Notes: generated from the letters alone by a model not told the origin. Positions 1 to 10,711 are shown, counted from the first letter of the stretch. The stretch is 64,000 nt of DNA from Alligator mississippiensis (GCF_030867095.1 NC_081824.1:121528162-121592161), one strand, 5' to 3'. Numbers and translations are program-made.

Positions 1-881
1 GCTTTAGTTCAAACATCCCCACTGACATTTTGAAGCATGGGGGTACTGATACACAAGATGCTGCAATACTTTAATTAGAGTGGCTCTTGGAGCCGCTCTG
101 ATTAAAGTACCACCCCCACACGCCCAGAGCATGTGTAAAAGTTACCTGAATTATTTGTTATTTTAGAGTTGAAATTCTAGTCTAGATTTGATATTTTTTA
201 ATGAACATTTACCCAGAACTGGGAATTTTGGTAAAATATTTCAATTTCAACTAATAATATTTTCCAGTGAAAATATATTTTTAATCACACTTTCTCAACA
301 AGCTCTTCTCTTGAAAAAAATTCAGTCATGTAGATGGATGCACTCTAAATATTCAAATTGGAAAAACTTTTGATGTAAACATTTCAGTAGTATCTAAGTG
401 ATTTAGGCTTCTAAGTTCTATTCACAAAAGGGATTTAGGTTCTCAGAAAGCTAGGTCTATTTCTAAGTCATGCTTAAGCTTTGGAAATACTATCCGCTAT
501 CCTTTTTATCTTCCCTGAGAGTTGAATACAGAGATTTTTTGTTCCATTCTTTAGCAATTTCTTTCACACTTTAACTAATACACATAGCAAAGTGATGTTA
601 GTAGATCACATGGAGGAACCTTAAATCAACATGCAAAAGATCTAAGTCATTACATTATACTTGTATAAAATCTGAGTATTTTTATATCCAGAATAAAAGG
701 CATAGAATATATTTTGAATCCTCAATTATCCTGATTTTATCTAAAATGGTAAACTTCCAAAAAATGTTTTTGGATAATAACCAAAATACTCCTGACCTCT
801 ATACTCTAAAAATCAGAAGAGACACGGTCTAGTCTGACCTGGATGGGCCTGCATTAAAAATCACACAACAAAAGTACTCTC
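1..881. other. AT-rich spacer, no gene seen
   Basis: No convincing open frame, splice pattern or transposon end is visible. The stretch is AT-rich with short homopolymer runs. Confidence 0.5.
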
Positions 882-1370
882 AGGCATGTCAGGATGAGTG
901 TGGACATGCAGTTTGTGGCACTGCAGATCCATCTGTGGCACTGCAAACTGAACACGCCACACATGTAGACATTTCCCGTGCTGCTAATTTTCAGCATGGA
1001 GAGTTCTTATGATACCAGGAGATCCCAGTGTCAAAAAAACCTATGCCAGAAAAAAGAGGTACAAAATATATGGTGGAAGTGTGCTGTGCCCAAAACTGGA
1101 GCCTGGTCAGTCAGAGCCATGCTCTGGCTGTCAGCCGGGCTCCACACACCCAGATTGCCACTGCTGAAACCACAAGAGGCCCCCAGGACCCCAGGCAAGG
1201 CTGCTGGGGCCAGCCCAAGTGCTGGCCCCAGCCTTCCCTATCTAACCCAGGGCAACTTGCCATGCACCAGAGCATGCATACAGGGACATTTCTTGGGAAA
1301 GGTAGCATAACTATGTACCGCTGCTATTTGCCCCGGGGAAATGCACGTGTGTGCTCATCTGGATGTGCCC
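882..1370. mobile_element. Harbinger-like MITE with imperfect terminal inverted repeats
   Basis: The left end (GGCATGTC, then AGGATGAGTGTGGACATG) pairs with the reverse complement of the right end (GGGCACATCC, then AGATGAGCACACACGTG). The interior holds an inverted motif, GTTTGTGGCACTGCA against TGTGGCACTGCAAAC. Possible 3-bp flanks are CTC and CTG, one mismatch. The interior has no transposase. Assignment to Harbinger rests on resemblance of the ends to other copies in this window. Confidence 0.45.
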
Positions 1371-1403
1371 CTGTATTTCAGAAAGAAAATAAGGTGAAAA
1401 AAG

Positions 1404-1458
1404 ACATATATGCATGTGCATGCATACACATGCGCACATGTGCACACATGCACATGTA
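1404..1458. repeat. 55-nt perfect alternating purine/pyrimidine tract
   Basis: Every base from 1404 to 1458 alternates purine and pyrimidine, made of mixed CA, TG, TA and GC steps rather than one pure dinucleotide. Such tracts are classic candidates for left-handed Z-DNA. The mixed units also make it partly self-complementary. It lies just outside the MITE at 882-1370. Confidence 0.85.
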
Positions 1459-1957
1459 AACACTAAACCATTCCAAACTGTAGTCTGTTGCAATATGAAA
1501 GCCATGTAAAGTCTTAATTGATTTCCCTGTTGTTAGAAGAATTTCCCAAATTGTATTAGTTTCCATTAAAGATAATTCCTATCTATATTGGGCCACAATC
1601 TATTGATTAAAGAGAAAGTACCAAATGATTTATAAAGTTCTGTTTGTGGTCATACATACAGGCTTTCTTCCTACAAACTTTTTTTTCCAATTTTATTTTT
1701 GTACCTGGGTAAAGACAATCGTAAAGAGAAATATCAGTCAGAGAAGGTTTTTAGCCTTAAGGTGTGACTGCTCTGAACTTGAGCTAGCACTAACACTTAT
1801 CAACATTTGGGCAGCTCAAAGTGCAACATGTAACAAGGCCCTAATATCATGTAAAGCTATCCAAAATAGCTCAGAACAAGACATTTTAGACATTAGAAGC
1901 AAGACATCCTTGTAGTGTAGTGTGCTGTTCCACCTAGGCTAAGTATAACTACTGAGA
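1459..1957. other. Unassigned spacer
   Basis: No repeat end or coding signal could be supported here. The sequence is AT-rich and appears unique within the window. Confidence 0.4.
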
Positions 1958-2197
1958 GTGTGCATCTACATGAGCCACTAAATGCTCAGTAGACTAATGA
2001 ATTATTGCATACTGGTGAAAGCCATGCACTACCGCACAGTAGAATTAGTCTACTACACATTAGTATTACTTCAAAGGTGTACGTTGGCACTACCGCACAG
2101 TAGCACAAGTTACTGTGCATTTAGTTAGTGCCTGTTATTACAGGTACTAAACAATATGCGGTAACCACAGTGCATTAATGCACTTGTAGACGTGCCC
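1958..2197. mobile_element. Harbinger-like MITE, 240 bp, TSD AGA
   Basis: The left end reads TGCATCTACATG and the right end is its near complement, TTGTAGACGTGCCC. The trinucleotide AGA lies directly outside both ends (1955-1957 and 2198-2200), matching the 3-bp duplication of PIF/Harbinger transposons. The interior contains repeated ACTACCGCACAGTAG-type motifs and no coding capacity. Other copies of the same family lie at 37796-37992 and 49141-49376. Confidence 0.75.
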
Positions 2198-2549
2198 AGA
2201 GACAGAGTATATTAGTCACAGGTGAAGCAATATGTTAAAATACCTATGCTTCAATACCCGAGCTAACTTGTTTAAACCCATGTTGGGTGACTGCATGACA
2301 TTGCATCATGTAGTAAAGACATATTCAGCGTCATTGATAATTATGTCTTTCATTTTTAGTTGCTCACTCATCATGATACATGCCAAACAAAATCTAGTGG
2401 TAGTATTTCATGAAAAAGAATATCTACAGTTGAGCAACATGAGAGTTTGGAGTCTGTTTATTAATCACAAACCAACAATCATTGTACTGAATCTTGCTTA
2501 TAGAATCTTTTATTAAGTGACTGGAATCAATGCACACAAAGCACTAGGT
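2198..2549. other. Unassigned AT-rich spacer
   Basis: Short open frames occur but have no recognisable motif. No transposon ends were seen. Confidence 0.4.
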
Positions 2550-2913
2550 CAGGGGCAATGCATAGGGGGTGCATGCAGGTGCACGTGCATGTGCACCCCC
2601 TGAGAGTGGCGGTGCACCCCCTGCAGAAAGGCTTCATCGACACTGTCACTGCTCACCATGCCACTGCCAACACCACCGGCAGCATCTGTGGGTCATCCAT
2701 GATCGCTACTGGCCACTGCTGCCACTGCCGGTGGTGCCTGAGGGTGGTTGCCAACTTCCTGGTTGGCGCTTGCCACCCTCCTCCCACCACTGACATTGTC
2801 AGTGGGGTCTGCGGGAGCTCTGCGCTTACCACCACAGGGCTCCCACTGCTACACTCCCACTGCTGCCAGTGCAGCTGTGCCCCCTCTGATGCCAGGGGCA
2901 CACGCTGTTCATG
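2550..2913 (+). mobile_element. Non-autonomous hAT-type element, 364 bp
   Basis: Begins CAGGGGCAATGCATAGG and ends GTTCATG. The flanking octamers CACTAGGT (2542-2549) and CCCTAGGT (2914-2921) match at 7 of 8 positions, the 8-bp duplication expected of hAT transposons. The interior is GC-rich with ACTGCCACTGCC-type trinucleotide runs, which create long but meaningless open frames on both strands. Sister copies lie at 23104-23369 (minus) and 63510-63737 (plus). Confidence 0.75.
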
Positions 2914-3138
2914 CCCTAGGTACCGGTATTGATTCAGAAAGGAGATATACAATTTGAAGGGAAAAAAAAAAGTAATAAACATTGACAACTTGTTAGTGAT
3001 GTCTCCTCAAGAAATGAGTCCAATGGTATTCTTTTACGCTATGTATCTGTTCCAGTAGAATAGTTTGATTATTAGGAGCTAAGTGTTTGAGAGTGTTGAT
3101 ATGGGTTTTCTTGATAAAGGTATGGTGAGAATTAGAAG

Positions 3139-4083
3139 TGTGGCGGCGAGGCACCTCCACAGGCTCCCAAATTCCCCGCGGGCCCCAAAACCCGGAAACA
3201 GACCCCCGGTGAGGATAACTTACCTCCCGCTGGGCAGCCAAAGCAGGAGTCGGGACCGTGGCCACAGCCATGCGAGCTGGGGTTACACTGGCTGTTTAAT
3301 CAGCTGTTTCCCACATGGGGAACAGCTGGACCAATCGCGGAAGCCGTACCAGCTGCCATGGGAAACTTTAAAACCCTGCTGGAACCAGGGCAGGGAGTGA
3401 GCCAGGGAGAAAGAGTGCTGGTGGGCAGCACGTTAGATATGCTGAGGCTCCGGCATTGGAGAGGAGCGGCACAACCTGCACGGCACCCGCAGGCAGCGCA
3501 AGGGAAACCTTTGAGCCTCCTGTAGGAGGCAGAGCAGGGGAAGCCCTCCAGCTCCCTGCTGAAGACAAGACAAAGGAAGCATTTAAGCTCCCTGTAGGGA
3601 GCAGGGAAGATGAGGTATTTGAGCCCCCTGGAGGAGGCTGGGATAAAGGAGGCAGCTCCACAGCCCTCTTCTCAGGGAAATATTTCTTCTGAAAAAACAA
3701 AAAATCAACAAAAAAAGGGAAAATCAAAGAGATTAGAGAAGGCAGGCCGTGCTTTGAGGCCGGAGGGATGAGAGCCAACTGAGTCCACTCAGACATGGGA
3801 CCCCACCTGAAGCAAGCTGCAGGCAACCCCGCAGGACCGAAATCACCATTATACAGACACCCATTCGGTTGGCGAGTGGATGGGGTGTAGGGGAGGCGGA
3901 GCCCCGTGGAACGTTGCACCAAGCAATCGTGAGTACTGCCATTTGTTGGGAGGCCCTCCCAGGAAGATCTCCACTGAACCCCCTTCTCTTGATAGTTTAA
4001 CATCAAAGTCGTGGCAGGAGAGTTGAGGGGAGGGGCTATGCACCCGACAGGCCGTGCAACACGTAAGACCCCCAGAGATCACA
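3139..4083 (+). mobile_element. LTR-like GC-rich element, 945 bp, family unknown
   Basis: Starts TGTGGCGG and ends GATCACA, so the termini are TGTG and CACA. Flanking pentamers AGAAG (3134-3138) and AGGAG (4084-4088) differ by one base. A CCAAT box near 3332 and a TTTAAAA box near 3365 could form a promoter. No AATAAA signal was found, which weakens the LTR reading. It is clearly richer in CpG than its surroundings, so an unrelated CpG-rich host segment remains possible. Confidence 0.35.
3504..3647 (+). repeat. Four degenerate 36-bp tandem units in coding phase
   Basis: Within a 78-codon open frame (3456-3692), residues 17-64 form four 12-residue units: ETFEPPVGGRAG, EALQLPAEDKTK, EAFKLPVGSRED and EVFEPPGGGWDK. 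Shared positions are E at 1, F or L at 3, P at 6 and mostly G at 8. Divergence at DNA level with a preserved 12-residue pattern suggests the repeat was once translated, perhaps in a leader or gag-like protein of the surrounding element. No match to a named domain is claimed. Confidence 0.55.
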
Positions 4084-5135
4084 AGGAGAAAAAAAGGAAG
4101 GCCCTTTTCATTTTATTTAATTCAGAAACTATTGTGTCCAAATGTTCCAACAAAAGCTGTGCACTGTTTTTAATTTAGTTGTATCACAGATGAGAAGATC
4201 AATTATGCATAAATCCGTCACAGAAGAGTTTCTACTTTAACATCCATTCTACTCTCCATTGACTGATTTCTGCATACCATGCACAATTTCCTTTGCATGT
4301 ACTCTGTTATACTGTGGGGCATTACTTCTGTGCAAGTTATTACATTTTGCATATATACCTGGGGACATGTTAGGGCACATTTTATAAAACAATCAATACC
4401 TAAATGAGGTTGTTCAACCATTACTGGTGAAATACAGAGATTGGTTCTTTATAAGGAGATTATCATCACTAGCATGAAGGAGAGAACTGGACAGCTCTCG
4501 GAATTACCCTTGGGTATTAAGTATTCTTATTTCTAGCAATCAAGCTGACCTACTAATTACCTGACAAACAGGAAGGTCAGGTATTTCCTACCTGAATAAA
4601 TTACTGATAAGTATATACCAGGTTTTCCAAGAAGACTATAATCAATTTTTTTAAAAAGTATAAGACAAAGTTTCTAGGGCTAGGCATTAGCATTCTCCAC
4701 TTGTTCATATTATAATGATTCTTCTCAGCATTTGCATGAGTGTACTGAAGGTTTCAGTGCCTGAAAACTGAATAGATAGGCTGATTCCTCCTTCCCCCAC
4801 CCCACAGAGATCATGCACATATGTTCCTTTATGCTCATTTTAATGTTAAATTGAAATTTTCTTCTCCTACTTACATTCAAATTATGAAGCATTCTTATGA
4901 TATAAGCAATTAAGTATACTTTTCACATATTCTTATACCAACATTTATTTTGTAAATAATATTTTATAACACAAATGTGGTGAATGGATCTCTCCCTTGA
5001 TATTTACCTTGAAGTACATACACCTTTTTATATAATTGTCAATAACTATATACTGGCTAGTTCCTATTTGATGCTCAAATATTCTAAAAACTGGAATATA
5101 GATAATTGTACTTTTGCAGAAGTCCATAACACAAA
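4084..5135. other. Unassigned AT-rich spacer
   Basis: No gene or repeat boundary supported. The sequence just before the Tigger element ends in the TA dinucleotide used as its target. Confidence 0.4.
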
Positions 5136-5137
5136 TA

Positions 5138-5160
5138 CAGTAAAAGCTGCATTATCTGGC
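5138..5160 (+). repeat. Tigger left terminal inverted repeat
   Basis: Begins CAGTAAAAGCT directly after TA at 5136-5137. It matches the inverted right end over the outer 11 bases and partly beyond. Confidence 0.85.
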
Positions 5161-5350
5161 TCTTTACCATCTGGAATTCTCTATTAACTGGCATCTGTCA
5201 TAGATGCCATCTTGCCATTTGGGATGCTGACGAGTGGTGTCACTAGCGGCAGTCTCATCCACCATGCGCCATTTTGATCACGTTGTGATCACATTAAGCT
5301 TGTGCTTTTGATGTGACTTTATTGCTGAATATTTCACCCATCCTGCAACT

Positions 5351-5620
5351 ATGGCTATCAATACTCCATCAACAAGCAGAGGACAGAAGCGAAAGTGTGT
5401 TGTTTTGATGATGACACAGAAATTGGACATAATTAAGTACCTGGAAAAAGGAGAAAACGGGAACAGGTTGATGCAGGAATTCAATGTTGGCTCATCTACA
5501 ATCTATGACATCAAGGCACAGAGGGTGGAGTTACCCCAGTTCATGACAAATTCTGAGACAAGTAAAGCAATTGAGCAATGCTGTACTCTGCACAAACCAA
5601 AATTGAAACAAATAGAAAAT
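5351..5620 (+). pseudogene. Tigger transposase relic, N-terminal DNA-binding part
   Basis: The frame from the ATG at 5351 encodes a psq/CENP-B N-terminal helix-turn-helix. A basic start (QKRKCVVLMMTQKLDIIKYL) is followed by a helix pair around NRLMQEFNVGSSTIYDIK, which in this family recognises the transposon ends. The frame is open up to about 5620, where homology stops in foreign sequence. The rest of the protein resumes near 7690. Family assignment is from motif order and TIR context. Function is lost because the partner domain is physically separated and damaged. Confidence 0.75.
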
Positions 5621-6581
5621 GTAGCAAAACCCCCAGTTTTTCTTTTTTTTATTTATTTTAAAATGCATTCCCTCTCCTTCCCCAACCATTTCTGACTTAT
5701 TCTCTCCCTCTCTATTCCTATAGGTAAGTATAAGTAAGCTAAGATGTAGGATAAGTTTTAACATTTTATTTTAGGTAGTAAATTTTATTGTTCTCTCCCC
5801 TCTTTGCTAATAAGTGCCCTGCTATTTTGATATAGATATCCACTGTTTTATAAGTGATAATTATTATATTCGTATTGATGTTTTTAACTCCTTTTATATT
5901 GTGTAATTACTGTTTTAGGGCTATATATGTAAGTTAGCATAAGTCATGTCAAGTTTCCATCTTGTAATGTCAAGCCTCCATCTTATCCCCATGCCTGGTT
6001 GTGTAACCTATGACTCACACCTACCCTTCCTATGTAACTTGGTTCCTGAATGAACGGGAATGAATGAGGGTGCTTGAGAGACAATGGCAGTAGGTCTAAA
6101 AATAGCTCCCTCTGAATGACCAAACCATCAACACCAATACCTGGACCAATGACCCAGCCCTTGGAATCACCCTCAGCATTCAAGAAACAAAAGATGAGGC
6201 AACCCACCATTGTGCCACGGCTGCAGATGCTTAGCAAGAACACCTGGAGCCCTCTGGGACAGGACTGGCATTGCCTGGACAGGCCCTCCCCATAGGAGAT
6301 CAGAGGCAGTCTGCCCCATAAAAGGGGTAGTGAAGTCTGACTCTTTGGGATGCCCTCTGCATCTGGACTAGCACCATGCCATGCCACCTATCCACCCAGA
6401 GGCCCTGCCAGCGACCCCCCCCCTCTGGACAACACCTACTGGACAAAGACCCCTTTCCAGCCTGGCTAGGTAACTATCACCCCCACCCCCTCTTCAACCA
6501 AGGACTTGGACTCTGCTTCTCTTCCCCACCTGGACTCCAACCCTTCCACTGAGTCTCTTGCTCCTGCTGCCATTGTGAGTA

Positions 6582-6584
<3 letters not shown>

Positions 6585-6658
<74 letters not shown>
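6585..6658. repeat. Compound GT/GA microsatellite
   Basis: About 21 GT units (6585-6627) run directly into about 16 GA units (to 6658). Read in frame, this creates Cys-Val and Glu-Arg runs that are not real proteins. Confidence 0.95.
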
Positions 6659-6660
<2 letters not shown>

Positions 6661-7326
6661 CAATAACTTCATGGGGCTGTGTAGTGTATTGTTTGTTTAA
6701 TAAAACTATTATTTGGACCCCTAAGTTGGGTTTTGCTTTATTATGGTTTGGCCCTGCTCCAATCTCTGCTCCTCGCCCCTCTAACTTCTGTCTCATTGCT
6801 CCTTCTCCTGCTTCTGGCTCACTGCCACCTCCAACATCTGTCCTGAGCTCCTCTCTGCCTCCAAACCCCTGTTTCTTTGCCACTGTCTTATCCCCACTGC
6901 CTTTTCCTTTTCCATGGAACAACAGGTTTCTGCCTCAGTTTCTTTCCTGGCCATCTCCTCCTTGCCACCACTTATCTGCCCCCTCCTCCCCCCCAATAAC
7001 TCAGCTGTCTGCCTCAGCTTTCAGCCCCAAGCTCCCAGGTTTCTGTCTGTCTCTCTTTTCTGGCTGTCTCCTCCTTGTCACGAGGCTTTTTTTTTTCTTT
7101 CCCTTGCACCAGTGACCTTGAGTAACCCTAGGACCACTTGATTGTAAGTAAACCCAAGCCTCAGTTCCTCAGCCAGCTTCTCTCTAGTCCACTGGTTCTA
7201 ATCCTGGTTCTGGCAACTTTCACTCCCTATGCTTTAATATTCTCTCTCTCTCTCTCACTTGAAACTTCCCCCCAAGTATCCCAGGTACCCCAAGCACACA
7301 CATACACACTGTACTATCCAAGTTAG

Positions 7327-7564
7327 GAACTTACCTGTGTGTATGTGTAGGTGGGTTGTATGTGTGTGAACTGGTGAGTGTGTGTATATATATATGTCAT
7401 TGTGTGCATGATATACAAATTAGTGATCTGTGTATGTGTACTGAGTGTGTGGGTATGGACAACTGATTTTTGTCTAACTTTTGGGGTGTATAGTGTATGT
7501 GCTTGAATTGATGATATGTATGCATGTGCCTAGTCTGGTTTGGATGTGTATGTGCCTGAGTTTG

Positions 7565-7599
<35 letters not shown>

Positions 7600-7640
7600 C
7601 ACCTAATTGATTTGTGTGTTTGTATATGTGTAATTGTGTC
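7327..7640. repeat. Degenerate TG-rich tract with a pure GT core
   Basis: The stretch is dominated by TGTGTATG-type steps. A pure GT run lies at about 7566-7597. Confidence 0.8.
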
Positions 7641-7689
7641 ACACCCTCCTGTCTAACAGCGCAATATTGAGATCCTGAGAGTTGGCCTG

Positions 7690-7890
7690 ATCCCACAGGG
7701 CAACAACAAGATATTGTATGAATGGTTTGCCTTAAAATGTTTGGAGGGAGCTCCATTTTCTGGCCCAATGCTGATCAAAAAAGCAACAGACTTCTATCAA
7801 CAAATGGGAATGACCTGCGTTTTTTCAGATGGATGGTTGTCTTGCTTCAAATTTTGCCATGGTATCAGAAGGCTTGATGTGCCTGGAGGA
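7690..7890 (+). pseudogene. Tigger transposase relic, CENP-B-type second DNA-binding segment
   Basis: The frame around 7702-7890 contains [20 protein letters not shown] followed by [16 protein letters not shown]. This matches the layout of the second helix-turn-helix of CENP-B, JRK and Tigger proteins, where a trailing GW(L)xxFKxRHGI motif is typical. The frame breaks in an A-run at about 7890. The expected continuation, beginning [12 protein letters not shown], lies in another frame directly downstream. The break is therefore a small indel, not a domain boundary. Confidence 0.78.
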
Positions 7891-7895
7891 AAAAA

Positions 7896-9041
7896 AAATC
7901 TGCTGATCATGAGGCTGCTGAAAAATATTGTGGATTTTTCCAGGAATTGGTTGTGAAGCATGGCATAATCCCAGAGCAGATTTACAATGCTGATGAAACT
8001 GGCCCTTTTTGCTGTTGTTTGCCAACTTCTACCCTGGCTGGTGCAGATGAGGTTGGTGCAGCTGGTTTTAAGCAGAGCAAGGACCGCCTGACTGTGCTTA
8101 TGTGTGCAAATACAGTGGGCACACACAGATTCAAGTTGCTAGTGGTGGGAAAATTCAGGCGACCAAGAGCATTCAAGGGTGTCATTCATCTACCTGTTGA
8201 GTACAAAGCACAACCTAATGCATGGATGGACAAGGAAATATTTTTGCACTCGTTTCACCATGTCTTTGTACCAGCAGTGAAAGAGCATCTGAAGAAACTT
8301 GAAAAGCCAGAAGACACAAAAGTTATTCTGATTTTACATAACTGTCAAGCTCACCCTCCTGAAGCAGAGTTAGTGTCTGGAAATATTTTTACCATCTTCC
8401 TGCCTGCAATTGTCACCTCACTCATACAGCCTATGGATCAGGGCATTATTGAAAACCTGAAATCCATCTACAGAAGAGATTTTATGAGGAATCTTCTCAA
8501 CTATGAAGGCAGTCTCCAAGAATTTCAGTCACAGTACACCATTAAGGATGCCATTTTCAATGCCTGGTGTGCTGTGAAGAGTACAACTTTAAGGAAGGCT
8601 TGGAGAAAATTGTGGGCAGCAGTGACGTTTGGAGAGGGATCGTCTGATGAAGAAGAATTTGCAGGTGTCAATGTGAGACAGAAAAAAGAATCATTAAAAG
8701 AGATTCTTGATGTTCTTCAAAATGTTGACTCCACTAACCCACTCACTAAGCTCAAAGATACTTAATTTGAAGAGTGGGTGAACATTGATCAAGACCTTGA
8801 TGTTGCACAAACCCTTACTGATGCTGAAATTGTAGAAAAGGTTGTGCATCCTGACAGATCTACTGCACCTAAACGAGACTAAGAAGAAGACCACAGTGAA
8901 GAAATTAAAGTGGCTTGGGCTACTGCTGCACGATGTCTGGAAACATTCTTGAAATCTGTTGAGCAGCAGTCTTCTTACTCTGATCAGGAAGTGATGCAAC
9001 TTCATGTTGTTCACAAGAATTTCCTGAAAAAAAGCAAGTGA
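7896..9041 (+). pseudogene. Tigger transposase relic, DDE endonuclease and C-terminal tail
   Basis: Downstream of the A-run shift, the frame reads through [20 protein letters not shown] into a DDE domain. Counting from the ATG at 7947, the first catalytic aspartate is D16 in NADETG (7992-7994). The second should lie in the LxLDN-type motif but reads [10 protein letters not shown], histidine at residue 131 (codon CAT, 8337-8339). The third is D164 in QPMDQGII (8436-8438). A TAA at 8763-8765 interrupts the frame. The tail continues in phase (FEEWVNIDQDLDV and so on) to a second TAA at 8880-8882, and then to TGA near 9041. The tail is acidic, as in JRK/TIGD relatives. The enzyme is catalytically dead on sequence grounds. 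Confidence 0.85.
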
Positions 9042-9510
9042 CTTGCAGGCAGGCAGACATCTGCAGGTTGCTTCAAAGAGCTTCTGCAGCTTGTGTCACG
9101 GAGCCAGGCATCTTGTGTCAAGGATCAGATATTAGCATTGATGTTGATAATCCTCAAGAAGAGCCACACTCTGAAGCAGAGCCACGTTCTGAGGCAACCT
9201 CTGATCCCAAGGTGCCTTCAGAAGCAGCTGAGGGGCAGTAATAGTACAGTATACTATTTACTTTATTATTTCTTATATCATAGTTAAAATATTTAAAGTT
9301 AAAATAGTTAAATATTAAAAGTTGTTACATCATAGTTAAAATGTTATATTAAAAGTTATAATTATGTTATATTAAAATGTTATATTAAAAGTAGTTATAT
9401 CACAGTTAAAATGAAGGCTTAGTTTCTTTCTTGAAAAAAAACTATAAGTATAACTCTCAGCTAACCAGCATATTAGATTAACCAGCACCCCCCCCAAATT
9501 CCCCATGGAT

Positions 9511-9533
9511 GCCGGTTAACAGAGCTTTTACTG
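9511..9533 (-). repeat. Tigger right terminal inverted repeat
   Basis: Ends AGAGCTTTTACTG, followed by the TA duplication at 9534-9535. Confidence 0.85.
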
Positions 9534-9535
9534 TA

Positions 9536-10446
9536 TTTTACTTTTTCCTAATGATTATGTTCAAGTAAGCATTTTTGTGTTGTGCAAAAGCTTATATTAT
9601 TCATCTATTTTCAGCTTCAATAAAATTTAGTAGCTAAAGAATTAAAAGCTAAGAATTTCTTTATTTTGTATTAGACACCAGTCTAAATGATATTAACTGA
9701 GGTTTAAAACACGCTGTGGCTAGCCTTAAGACTGTAAAGCACTTGAGTATGTACTTCAGGCCTTCTTTGTTAGCAGAGTATTTGAATACCTGAAATTAAG
9801 CCCTGATCCCACTAAAGTCAATAGTAAAATTCCCAATTCCCAATTTACAGTCGCTGCTGAGGCATAATCTAACTTTCGACTGATGTATCATTAAAGAGAT
9901 TTGAACATTGTGGACAGTACCATTTTAATAAATAAAAAATGATGGAGTAGAAATAAAAGATAACTACCGCTAACCTCTGAAACTGACTCTGTTTTATAAG
10001 TGTAATTGTAGGAAAGATCTTGTATAGCTACATGTGGCAATAAGTTCTCAACAAGTGAATAAAAGTTTTATTTCTGCTGGAAGCTTGGTTGAATGAAAAG
10101 TATTACCAAAAAACCCGTCACTTCTCATATATTTCTTGGACCAGAGACATAACACAGCAGCAGGGCAGCAGAAGCTCACAGGGCGTTGCTGACTGCCACA
10201 TTACCAGTGGCAGTGGCTGTTTTTTTGGAACCCCCCCTCCCCAAGAAAGGCAGTGCCTGGGTTTGCTATACTGGTCACTCCTCCACTTTAGTTACATTAT
10301 TTTCCTGGATCATCTTGGCTATAACAGCATCCTAAAGCTTCTCTGCTATTCTTGGATGCCAGGCACTTCATCTTTTCCTTCAGTACAATTATGCAAGATC
10401 CTCAGAGAATGCTAATACTTTAGCTAGATAGCTCAGCAGTTATGTA
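9536..10446. other. Unassigned AT-rich spacer
   Basis: No gene or supported repeat. An AATAAA occurs near 9620 without an accompanying coding frame. Confidence 0.4.
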
Positions 10447-10711
10447 GGGCATGTCTACACTGGGTTGGGCAAAGCTAGGAAGAGCTGCGGTAAAAATATG
10501 AACTGGCATATTTACTCCACACAAGCTATCTACCAAGGGAGAAAAAGTCCTTTAGCCCCTTATCAATGCATCCAAGCACTGCTCTCAGTTTTGGCCATTC
10601 TCCACACTGTCCAAACTGTGGCTAGGTGGTTTTTTGGGGGCATATAAACATGAAGCAAAAGTATTGAAGCTAAGCATGGTTTCACAGAGGCAGTATAGTA
10701 TAGACATGCCC
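10447..10711. mobile_element. MITE with GGGCATGTCTACAC ends
   Basis: Left end GGGCATGTCTACACTGG; right end TATAGACATGCCC, its near complement. No clean 3-bp duplication is seen (GTA against TCC). The ends resemble those of the element at 59386-59641 and belong broadly to the same type as the GGGTGCATCTAC family. Confidence 0.55.

Larger units (their letters stand above)
5630..7685. mobile_element. Foreign ~2-kb block inserted in the Tigger transposase
   Basis: Tigger coding homology stops near 5625 and resumes near 7690. The block contains a T-rich stretch, a direct repeat (ATGTCAAG..TCCATCTT twice at about 5946-5988), GT and GA microsatellites, an AATAAA at about 6701 and a long CT- and TG-rich tail. 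A segment from 5947 begins TGTCAAG and could be part of an LTR, but no matching CA end or target duplication was found. Boundaries are approximate, and more than one insertion is possible. Confidence 0.45.
5138..9533 (+). mobile_element. Tigger-type (pogo, Tc1/mariner) DNA transposon, full length but dead
   Basis: The left end CAGTAAAAGCTGCATTATC pairs with the reverse complement of the right end, CAGTAAAAGCTCTGTTAACC. The dinucleotide TA flanks both sides (5136-5137 and 9534-9535), the Tc1/mariner target duplication. Inside are an N-terminal psq-like helix-turn-helix, a CENP-B-type DNA-binding segment and a DDE endonuclease, in the order typical of Tigger and the related JRK/TIGD proteins. 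A block of about 2 kb splits the transposase, and the reading frame carries a frameshift, a lost catalytic acid and stop codons. It cannot make an active enzyme. Confidence 0.88.

Noticed and set aside
3368-4006. 212-codon open frame on the minus strand
   Set aside because: It lies opposite the GC-rich LTR-like block, and its Pro/Leu/Ser-rich content is the complement of the 36-bp repeat. No recognisable domain.
5947-6710. Complete LTR inside the Tigger element
   Set aside because: A TGTCAAG start and AATAAA are present, but no CA end with matching target duplication could be found, so only a possible LTR trace is recorded.
6494-7115. Frames with Cys-Val, Glu-Arg, Thr-His or Leu-Ser runs
   Set aside because: They are direct translations of the GT/GA microsatellite.
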